From Geofilum sp964396555 (GTDB taxonomy: Bacteria; Bacteroidota; Bacteroidia; Bacteroidales; Marinilabiliaceae): a stretch of DNA of 23,753 nucleotides. Below the pieces are notes generated by a model that did no database searches, was not told the DNA's origin, and worked only from the letters and a program-made list of their open reading frames with translations. This document shows, piece by piece, positions 7,539-14,281 of this stretch. Position numbers and translations under genes: made by a program. Every line of letters starts with the position of its first letter. Positions within the stretch are counted from its first letter, which is position 1. The DNA lies in NCBI GenBank assembly GCA_964396555.1, contig CAYNFX010000023.1:1-23753 (forward strand). Direction: 5' to 3'.

Positions 7539-9323
7539 ATGTATAAGATATTTGCTTTTTTAGCTATCGTTAGTCTTTCTTTAATATTGACTTTTGGTTG
7601 TAAGAGTGCTGCAATAGTTACTTCTTCATTTGAGGATGTGCTTTATGCTGAAGGTAGACCGGTTATTATTAAAGTCAAAGATGAGAATGATGAGCGGAAG
7701 TTCAATTTTTATTTCTATAACGCCCTTAGGTTTGGGCTAAAAGGTGATGTTGGTAATGCAGCGCTTTATTTTAATGAAGCTATTAAGATTGATTCTTCAT
7801 GTGCAACCTGTTATTATGAGATTGGTAATCTTTTGATAAATAATAAGGAGTTTGGTGATGCCCAGAAGTTTCTTTTTAAGGCCGTACAATATGATCCTGA
7901 TAACGAGTATTTTATTTATCTGTTGAGTAAATTATATGCTCATAATGGAGATTTGGACAATGCATTATCTTCTGCTGAGTATCTTACCACTAAGTTTAAT
8001 GATAAAGTAGATTATTTGTATCATCTTTCGCAGTTACAGGCTCAGTCTAGTGATTTTTTTGGAGCTATTAAAACACTTGACAATATTGAGAGTAGGATTG
8101 GAGTAAATGAGGCAGTTTCGCTTGAAAAGCATGCTATGTATTTGCATATTGGTGATATTAAAGGAGCTGAAAACGAAATAGTTAGGTTATGTAAAGCCTA
8201 TCCCTTAAATGGTGATTTCAGGGTTTTTCATGGAGATTTTCTTATTCAACAAAAGCAAAGCACTAAGGCTTTAGAGATTTATAATACTGTGATTAGTGAA
8301 TTTCCAGGTAATGGGCAGGTTTATTTTAGTCTTGCGAATTATTATCTTAATGTAAATGATATAGATAATTTTAAGGATTGTCTTGAGAAGGGATTCTCTC
8401 ATTCCGGTGTTGATTTAGAGAGTAAAGTACAAAGGCTTGTGCCATTTTTGATGGATGCTGAGTCTAGTCAGAAGGTGTTAAGTATTGATGATCTTGACAA
8501 GTATTTTAGTTGTATTATTAAGTCACATCAATATGAGTCTTTTGTTTATAAATTGTATGGTAATTTTCTTGGTGTTTTAGGACGTGATTCAGCTGCTGTA
8601 TCTGCTTATGAAACTTCGCTTTTAATCGACGAGAAGCAGGCTGATGTGTGGCAGGATTATCTTTTAAAATTATCTAATCTGGATGGATATAAAGATACAT
8701 TTTTAAAGGAGTCTGTCCGGGCTGTTGAGCTTTTTCCAGATAATGGTGTTTTATATTATTTGTGTGGGGTAGCTAATATGCTTAGTCAGCAGGATAGTAG
8801 TGCTATCGTTTATTTAAAAGGAGCCGCTGATTTGATTAAGGATAATGATGGTTTATTAAGTGTTGTTTATGGTATGCTTGGCGATCTTTATTATAATGCT
8901 GGCCTAAGAGAAGATTCCTTTGATTCTTATGAGAGATGTCTTTCTTTAAAGAATGATAATATTGCTGCGTTAAACAACTATGCTTATTATTTGAGTGTTG
9001 AAGGAATTGATCTTTCAAAGGCTGAAACTATGATTAGTAAAGTTATTGAATTAGAACCTCTTAATCCTACTTATTTAGATACCTATGCTTGGATACTTTT
9101 TAAGAGAGAAAATTATCTGGAGGCTTTATATTTTATAGAACAAGCAGTTAATAATGGTGGTGATGATAATGGTGTTATTCTTGAACATTATGGAGATATT
9201 TTGTTTAAGAATGGAAATGTTGAAGAGGCGGTTAAATATTGGAAGCTTGCAAGTAGTTTAGAGGATGAGACTTCAAGTGTTTTAGAGCAAAAGATAAAGT
9301 TGGAAAGGTATATACCTGAGTAA
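7539..9323 (+). CDS. TPR-repeat outer-membrane lipoprotein
   Basis: A 594-residue protein beginning MYKIFAFLAIVSLSLILTFGC, a lipoprotein signal peptide with a loose lipobox (LTFGC, lipidated Cys21). The rest is helical TPR repeats from about residue 55 to the end; clear units include the one around NAALYFNEAIKIDSSCATCYY and later ones ending in LYYNAGL and LEHYGDILFKNGN. Such proteins act as scaffolds. The start was set at ATG 7539 because a TTG frame extending to 7506 would put charged residues before the signal peptide. It is followed 3 bases later by the DUF4292 lipoprotein and then envC-like, so a role in envelope assembly or division is likely but not shown. Confidence 0.85.
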   Translation: MYKIFAFLAIVSLSLILTFGCKSAAIVTSSFEDVLYAEGRPVIIKVKDENDERKFNFYFYNALRFGLKGDVGNAALYFNEAIKIDSSCATCYYEIGNLLINNKEFGDAQKFLFKAVQYDPDNEYFIYLLSKLYAHNGDLDNALSSAEYLTTKFNDKVDYLYHLSQLQAQSSDFFGAIKTLDNIESRIGVNEAVSLEKHAMYLHIGDIKGAENEIVRLCKAYPLNGDFRVFHGDFLIQQKQSTKALEIYNTVISEFPGNGQVYFSLANYYLNVNDIDNFKDCLEKGFSHSGVDLESKVQRLVPFLMDAESSQKVLSIDDLDKYFSCIIKSHQYESFVYKLYGNFLGVLGRDSAAVSAYETSLLIDEKQADVWQDYLLKLSNLDGYKDTFLKESVRAVELFPDNGVLYYLCGVANMLSQQDSSAIVYLKGAADLIKDNDGLLSVVYGMLGDLYYNAGLREDSFDSYERCLSLKNDNIAALNNYAYYLSVEGIDLSKAETMISKVIELEPLNPTYLDTYAWILFKRENYLEALYFIEQAVNNGGDDNGVILEHYGDILFKNGNVEEAVKYWKLASSLEDETSSVLEQKIKLERYIPE

Positions 9324-9326
9324 TCT

Positions 9327-10148
9327 ATGAATTATAAATTTTTTTTGTATGTTTTTTGTTTTCTTCTTTTTATTTGTTTTGCAAACTCTTGTAAGACAGT
9401 CAAAAGAGGTACCTTCTTTGGTGAGAGACCGGATTTAAGTTTATTAGAACTTGTAGATTCTGTAAAAGTTCATAGTATTGATTTTGACGAGATTTATTTA
9501 AAAAGAGTTTTCGTTGATATTTTTTCTGATGAAAGGTCTTTGGCTGGCAGGGCAAATATTCTTATAAAAAAGGATTCAGTTATTGTTGTTTCTGTTGTTC
9601 CACTGATGGGTATTGAATTATATAGGATTAAGATTGATAGAGAAGGTGTACATGTCTTGGATAGGTTGAACAAGAAGTATATTACCGGTACATATGAAAA
9701 TGCCGGGTCTATATTTTTATTGGATCTTGGTTATGAGGAGATTGAAAGCATTCTTGTAAACAATGTTTTTTTAGCTGGTGGGTTTAATTTTTTTGAAGAA
9801 ATTAAGCGTGGACGTATGGTGCATAATGACAGTCTGTTTTACTATTATTTTTCAGGAAAGTCCGTTTCACGTGGAACTACTTTTTATCAGACAATTGAAA
9901 TACAGCCTTTAACCTATAGGCCTATTAAGAATGTTATAGATTTTCCTGACCTTAATATGGATTTCAAGGTAGAGTATTCTGATTTTGGTACTTATGGTGG
10001 TTATTTTTTCCCCAGGTCTATAAAGACTTTGGGACGAAGAAGTGGTGATATTCTGAAGCTTGATTTTAGTTATTCCACTGTAGAGTTTAATTCCGGCAAT
10101 TCAGTTTCATTTTCAATACCGGCTAATTATGTTAGGGAAACCTTATAG
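9327..10148 (+). CDS. DUF4292 lipoprotein
   Basis: A 273-residue protein with a hydrophobic signal and lipobox FANSC (lipidated Cys22), followed by a mature domain rich in alternating hydrophobic beta-strands, for example SVIVVSVVPLMGIELYRIKI. Sequence and position (between the TPR lipoprotein and the EnvC-like gene) match DUF4292, which I recall as resembling the LolA/LolB half-barrel fold; the biochemical role is not known. It would sit in a membrane facing the periplasm. Its last 20 bases overlap the next gene in another frame, suggesting translational coupling. A parS-like site lies inside the coding sequence at 9863-9878, where it encodes SVSRGT (residues 179-184). Confidence 0.8.
   Translation: MNYKFFLYVFCFLLFICFANSCKTVKRGTFFGERPDLSLLELVDSVKVHSIDFDEIYLKRVFVDIFSDERSLAGRANILIKKDSVIVVSVVPLMGIELYRIKIDREGVHVLDRLNKKYITGTYENAGSIFLLDLGYEEIESILVNNVFLAGGFNFFEEIKRGRMVHNDSLFYYYFSGKSVSRGTTFYQTIEIQPLTYRPIKNVIDFPDLNMDFKVEYSDFGTYGGYFFPRSIKTLGRRSGDILKLDFSYSTVEFNSGNSVSFSIPANYVRETL
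9863..9878. promoter_or_regulatory. parS-like ParB binding site (14 of 16)
   Basis: CGTTTCACGTGGAACT compared with TGTTNCACGTGNAACA differs only at the two outermost bases; the inner 14 bases GTTTCACGTGGAAC match completely. It lies in the DUF4292 coding sequence. Two perfect copies lie 4.4-4.6 kb to the right. Since SRGT can be encoded this way by chance, it is less certain than the other two. Confidence 0.6.
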
Positions 10149-11283
10149 TTTGGTAGTATTTGTTTGTTATTTGTGTTTTGGGTTTGTCTTATCCAGTGCA
10201 CAATCAGTTGATAATCTTAAGAAGGAAAAGGATTTATTGCTTAAGGAAATTGAGCAATCCAAGGAGTTATTAAGAAAGAAAAGAAGTACTAGGGAATCTA
10301 CTTTACAGCAGCTACACTTAGTTGATAGGGAATTAACGATTAAGGAAGATATTGTAAAAGCTTTTCAGAATCAGATTAAGGAGTTGGATCGCACTATTGA
10401 GCACAATCAAAGCGAAATAAATGATCTTGAGAGTAGTATTGATTATTTAAAAGAAGAGTATGCCAAGTTACTACAGGATACATATTTAAGGCGAAGCTCA
10501 TTAAATGAACTTGCATTTTTTTTGGGATCTATAGATTTTAGTGAAGCTTATAGAAGGTATAGAGTTTTGAAAGAATATACTGATTATAGGAGAAGGCAGG
10601 GTTTATTGTTGAAGGAAAGGCAGAACCAGCTTATTGCTTTGCATAGTGATATTAAATTTCAAAAGGAATCAAAGGAGACCAGTTTAAAAGCAATTGAAGC
10701 TGAATTAAAGAGTCTTGAAAGCTCTAAAAAGGAGAAGGCTAAGCTTGTGAGTATTCTCAAAAGTGAAGAATCTTGGTTGTTAAAGGAGATTGGTGAAAAA
10801 GAAGCACAAGCTAAGAATCTTGAGCAGAAGATTCTTGATTTCATCAAGGTATCAAAAGTTAGTACACAAGGAACGGATTTTGAGGATTTTAAAGGTAAAC
10901 TAATTTGGCCTGTTAAGAAGGGTAGTGTTATAAATCGTTTTGGTGAACATGAACACCCTGTTCTTAAGAATGTTATTATTAAGAATAATGGTATAGACAT
11001 ACAGAGTGCTATAGATGATGGTGTTTTTTGTGTACATAATGGAGAGATTAGCCGTGTGGTTGTTATTCCAGGATTTAATAATACTGTGTTAGTAAGGCAT
11101 GGTAAATATTTAACGGTGTATGCTAACTTAGTTGAAGTTGATGTTAAGCAAGGACAGAAGATTGCCGCAGGTGAAAAAATAGGCCGGGTTTTTAAGGATG
11201 AAAGTAATAAATCATTGGTTTTGCACTTTGAGATATGGCATGAGAATCAGAAGGTGGATCCTGCAGTTTGGTTGCAAAAGTAA
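10129..11283 (+). CDS. EnvC-like murein hydrolase activator (coiled coil plus degenerate LytM/M23)
   Basis: A 384-residue secreted protein: signal peptide 1-24 (cleavage after Ser-Ser-Ala24), long coiled coil about 27-235, and a C-terminal LytM (peptidase M23) domain about 255-384. EnvC proteins do not cut peptidoglycan themselves but activate N-acetylmuramoyl-L-alanine amidases at the division site. Zinc ligands are partly lost: the first His of HxxxD is Asn286 (Asp290 kept), the first His of HxH is Val364 (His366 kept), and the catalytic His after Tyr331 is Asn333. This supports an activator rather than an enzyme. The start overlaps the DUF4292 gene by 20 bases. No amidase gene or ftsEX is in the window. 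Confidence 0.9.
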   Translation: MLGKPYSLVVFVCYLCFGFVLSSAQSVDNLKKEKDLLLKEIEQSKELLRKKRSTRESTLQQLHLVDRELTIKEDIVKAFQNQIKELDRTIEHNQSEINDLESSIDYLKEEYAKLLQDTYLRRSSLNELAFFLGSIDFSEAYRRYRVLKEYTDYRRRQGLLLKERQNQLIALHSDIKFQKESKETSLKAIEAELKSLESSKKEKAKLVSILKSEESWLLKEIGEKEAQAKNLEQKILDFIKVSKVSTQGTDFEDFKGKLIWPVKKGSVINRFGEHEHPVLKNVIIKNNGIDIQSAIDDGVFCVHNGEISRVVVIPGFNNTVLVRHGKYLTVYANLVEVDVKQGQKIAAGEKIGRVFKDESNKSLVLHFEIWHENQKVDPAVWLQK

Positions 11284-11357
11284 ATTTCTTGAGAAATAGG
11301 AAACTCTTTTTATTTATTTGTGTATAAAGGTGCATGTGGTAACTTCATGAATATTAT

Positions 11358-11786
11358 GTGATGATTATTAATGAACTAGGAGTTATGCCTGTGGAAAGGT
11401 TAATTTTAAAATCCGAGATTCAGAATATAAATCTTGTTGAGAGACTGATTGATGAGGTTTCAATGAAATATAGTATTGATTCTGAGATATATGGCAAATT
11501 GTTATTAGCAGTTGTCGAAGGAGTGAATAATGCTATTGTTCATGGTAATAAGCTTGTTAAGGAAAGAGATGTCGTTATCGAATATGACATCGGAGATAAT
11601 GAGATTTTTTTTCAAATAACTGATATGGGTGATGGTTTTGACTTTACAAGTCTTCCTGATCCTACCTTACCTGAGAATATAGAGCGTACTCATGGACGGG
11701 GTATTTTTTTAATGAATCATCTTGCTGATAAGATTGAGTTTAATGATAAAGGCAATCAGGTTAAGATGTTTTTTCAATTATCTTAA
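11358..11786 (+). CDS. RsbW-like anti-sigma / serine kinase ATPase (HATPase_c_2)
   Basis: A 142-residue GHKL-fold protein. The N-box is EGVNNAIVHGN (Glu54, Asn57, Asn58, His62, Asn64), the G1 box DMGDGFDF (Asp89, Gly91, Gly93) and the G2 box HGRGIFLM (112-119), giving a complete ATP site. RsbW/SpoIIAB-type proteins bind sigma factors or phosphorylate STAS-domain antagonists; no sigma or STAS gene is next to it, and in Bacteroidota this gene is often found before ybeY with unknown partners. Its stop overlaps the ybeY start by one base (TAATG). The start is uncertain: ATG 11358 gives the longest form, while an ATG at codon 10 (11385) follows AGGAG. Confidence 0.85.
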   Translation: MMIINELGVMPVERLILKSEIQNINLVERLIDEVSMKYSIDSEIYGKLLLAVVEGVNNAIVHGNKLVKERDVVIEYDIGDNEIFFQITDMGDGFDFTSLPDPTLPENIERTHGRGIFLMNHLADKIEFNDKGNQVKMFFQLS

Positions 11787-12208
11787 TGTGTGAAATTGAT
11801 TTTTTGTGCGAAGATATAGATCTGCCGCAGCTTGATTTTGATTTTTTAAGGAATTGTATTGCAGATATAGTTACCCATAACAATAGGAAGTGTGGTAGTA
11901 TATCTGTTGTTTTTTGTAGCGATGACTACATTCTCGATGTAAACAGACGATATCTTAATCACGACTACTATACTGACATAATTACTTTTGATTATAACGA
12001 AGGCGACATTGTTTCTGGTGATTTAGTCATTAGTTTGGATACAGTTAGAAGTAATTCCAAAGAATTTGGTACTTCTTATAAGCAAGAGTTGCACAGAGTT
12101 GTTTTTCATGGTGTTTTGCATCTTGTTGGATTTGGTGATAAAACAGATGCAGAAGTGCAGAATATGAGGGGGTTAGAGGAGTTTTGGCTGACTAAATTTT
12201 CAGTTTAA
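11786..12208 (+). CDS. ybeY: Endoribonuclease YbeY (16S rRNA maturation)
   Basis: A 140-residue metal-dependent RNase of the UPF0054 family, involved in 16S rRNA 3'-end processing and ribosome quality control. The C-terminal metal motif is HGVLHLVGFGDKTDAE: His108 and His112 are present, but the usual third His is Asp118. I recall this H-to-D change as common in Bacteroidota YbeY, so it is probably not an inactivating lesion. The central VNRRYLNHDYYTDIITF segment is also typical. The start overlaps the upstream RsbW-like gene by one base, so the two are likely translated together. Confidence 0.93.
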   Translation: MCEIDFLCEDIDLPQLDFDFLRNCIADIVTHNNRKCGSISVVFCSDDYILDVNRRYLNHDYYTDIITFDYNEGDIVSGDLVISLDTVRSNSKEFGTSYKQELHRVVFHGVLHLVGFGDKTDAEVQNMRGLEEFWLTKFSV

Positions 12209-12372
12209 TTATTATCTTCTTGATATCCCCTAATAAAGAGTTAGAATATTCGATCTACTGCCTCTTTATTATGTTAATATACATTGATCCAATTTCCTTT
12301 TTATTTGTTTTCCTTATTGCACACAAATAGTTTAGGACTATTTTTGTGGTGCAGGTGAATAATTTTTTTATC
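12209..12372 (+). other. Intergenic leader of mnmG with two inverted repeats
   Basis: These 164 bases hold no gene. TAATAAAGAG (12231-12240) pairs exactly with CTCTTTATTA (12262-12271) across a 21-base loop. Nearer mnmG, AAATAGT (12325-12331) pairs with ACTATTT (12337-12343) around the loop TTAGG, with three further pairs (CAC 12322-12324 with GTG 12346-12348) beyond a TT bulge. Neither is followed by a T-run, so neither is a standard terminator. They may be RNA processing or regulatory structures. Confidence 0.5.
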
Positions 12373-14250
12373 ATGTATTTTGATTTTGATATTGTGATTG
12401 TTGGAGCAGGTCATGCCGGTTGTGAAGCCGCCGCGGCCTCTGGTAATTTGGGTATGAAGACATTGTTGATAACAATGGACATGAATAAGATTGCCCAGAT
12501 GAGTTGTAATCCGGCTGTGGGTGGAATTGCAAAAGGACAGATAGTACGTGAAGTTGATGCGCTTGGCGGAATGATGGGTATCGTCACTGACAAGTCTTCA
12601 ATTCAGTTTAGAATGCTGAATAGGAGTAAGGGGCCAGCTATGTGGAGTCCGCGAAGTCAATGTGACAGAATGGTTTTTTCTACTACCTGGAGATCGGTTC
12701 TTGAATCTATTCCTAATGTTAGTTTTTGGCAAGATAGCGTTGTTGATATAATTATTCAGGATGATATTGTTGTCGGAGTAATGACAGCATTAGGTGTGAA
12801 GATTAGTTGTAAGCGCTTAATTCTGACTACAGGCACTTTTATGAATGGACTTATGCATATTGGTTCTGTTCAACAAAGAGGTGGAAGAATATCTGAATCT
12901 GCATCCTATGGTATTACCGAGAGACTTAAAGAATATGGTTTTCGAATTGGTCGCCTAAAGACTGGAACTCCAGTTAGAATTGATTCAAGAACTATAGATT
13001 TCTCTAAACTTGAGGAGCAGAAGGGTGAGGATGGTTTATATAAATTCAGTTATTTGCCTGGTTCAAATAAAGTTCTTCAGCAAAGAAGCTGTTATCTTAC
13101 CTATACAAATACTGAAGTCCATAGAATTATTGGAGAAAAAATTCTTGAAAGTCCCATGTATAATGGTACGATTCAGAGTGTAGGCCCAAGGTATTGTCCG
13201 AGTATTGAGGCTAAGATTGTAACCTTTTCTGAGAAAACCAGTCACCAGTTATATTTAGAGCCTGAAGGGGAGAATACTATTGAGTATTATCTTAATGGTT
13301 TTAGTTCTTCTCTCTCAATGAATACTCAGTTTGAAGCTTTGAAGCATATTTCAGGACTTGAGAATGCTAGATTTTTTAGACCTGGATATGCAATTGAATA
13401 TGATTATTTTGATCCGACTCAGCTAGATGCAACGTTGGAAACAAAGCTAGTAAAAGGATTGTTTTTTGCTGGTCAGATTAATGGTACTACTGGATATGAG
13501 GAAGCAGCTGCACAAGGTTTAGTGGCTGGTATTAATGCTTCATTATCTTTACAAGGGAAAGATGGTTTTGTGCTCAGACGAGATGAATCTTATATTGGTG
13601 TTTTAATAGATGATTTGATTACTAAAGGTGTGGATGAGCCATACCGTATGTTTACAAGCAGAGCAGAATACAGGATACTTTTGCGCCAGGATAATGCTGA
13701 TGAAAGACTGACTCCAAAGGGATATGAGATTGGATTGGTTACAGAGGAGAGATATAAATATTTTACTGAGAAAATTTATTATAGGAATCTATTAGTTGAT
13801 TTTTTAAAAGGTTATAGTATTAAGGCTGATGAAGTCAATAATTATTTAGCTAATGTTGGTTCAGCGACTCTTAATCAAGGAGTAAAAATTATTGATATTG
13901 TATTAAGGCCTCAGGTTAAGTTGATGGATTTGATTGAAGCTGTTCCTGCTATTCAGAGTTTTTGTGGGAGTTTTCCGAGAGATAGGTATGAGGAAATAGT
14001 CGAGGCTGTTGAGATCATGGTTAAGTATGAAGGCTATATTAATCGCGAAAGGATAATTGCTGATAAGCTAAGGAGGCTTGAGAATATAAGAATAAAGGGG
14101 AAGTTTATTTATAGCGAGATAAAGTCACTTAGTACTGAGGCACGTCAAAAACTAGCTAAAGTAGATCCTGAAACTATTGGACAGGCATCTAGAATTAGTG
14201 GTGTTTCGCCTAGCGACATTAATATTTTGCTGGTTTTATTAGGTCGGTAA
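12373..14250 (+). CDS. mnmG: tRNA uridine 5-carboxymethylaminomethyl modification enzyme MnmG (GidA)
   Basis: A 625-residue FAD protein that, with MnmE, modifies the wobble uridine (U34) of certain tRNAs. The FAD-binding GAGHAG lies at 11-16; MSCNPAVGGIAKGQIVREVDALGG is the signature block, and TGYEEAAAQGLVAG is the second FAD contact region. Length is normal. ATG 12373 was chosen: a GTG at 12346 in the same frame would add nine residues and overlap a hairpin. mnmE is not in the window. In many bacteria mnmG is near the replication origin, which fits the parS site that begins on the base after its stop codon. Confidence 0.97.
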   Translation: MYFDFDIVIVGAGHAGCEAAAASGNLGMKTLLITMDMNKIAQMSCNPAVGGIAKGQIVREVDALGGMMGIVTDKSSIQFRMLNRSKGPAMWSPRSQCDRMVFSTTWRSVLESIPNVSFWQDSVVDIIIQDDIVVGVMTALGVKISCKRLILTTGTFMNGLMHIGSVQQRGGRISESASYGITERLKEYGFRIGRLKTGTPVRIDSRTIDFSKLEEQKGEDGLYKFSYLPGSNKVLQQRSCYLTYTNTEVHRIIGEKILESPMYNGTIQSVGPRYCPSIEAKIVTFSEKTSHQLYLEPEGENTIEYYLNGFSSSLSMNTQFEALKHISGLENARFFRPGYAIEYDYFDPTQLDATLETKLVKGLFFAGQINGTTGYEEAAAQGLVAGINASLSLQGKDGFVLRRDESYIGVLIDDLITKGVDEPYRMFTSRAEYRILLRQDNADERLTPKGYEIGLVTEERYKYFTEKIYYRNLLVDFLKGYSIKADEVNNYLANVGSATLNQGVKIIDIVLRPQVKLMDLIEAVPAIQSFCGSFPRDRYEEIVEAVEIMVKYEGYINRERIIADKLRRLENIRIKGKFIYSEIKSLSTEARQKLAKVDPETIGQASRISGVSPSDINILLVLLGR

Positions 14251-14266
14251 TGTTTCACGTGGAACA
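14251..14266. promoter_or_regulatory. parS site, perfect match to ParB consensus
   Basis: TGTTTCACGTGGAACA matches TGTTNCACGTGNAACA at all 14 fixed positions. It is in the 31-base gap between mnmG and the adenine deaminase gene, starting right after the mnmG stop, so no coding constraint explains it. ParB/Spo0J proteins bind such sites and spread to build the chromosome partition complex. Confidence 0.93.
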
Positions 14267-14281
14267 GAATTAAATTGTATA

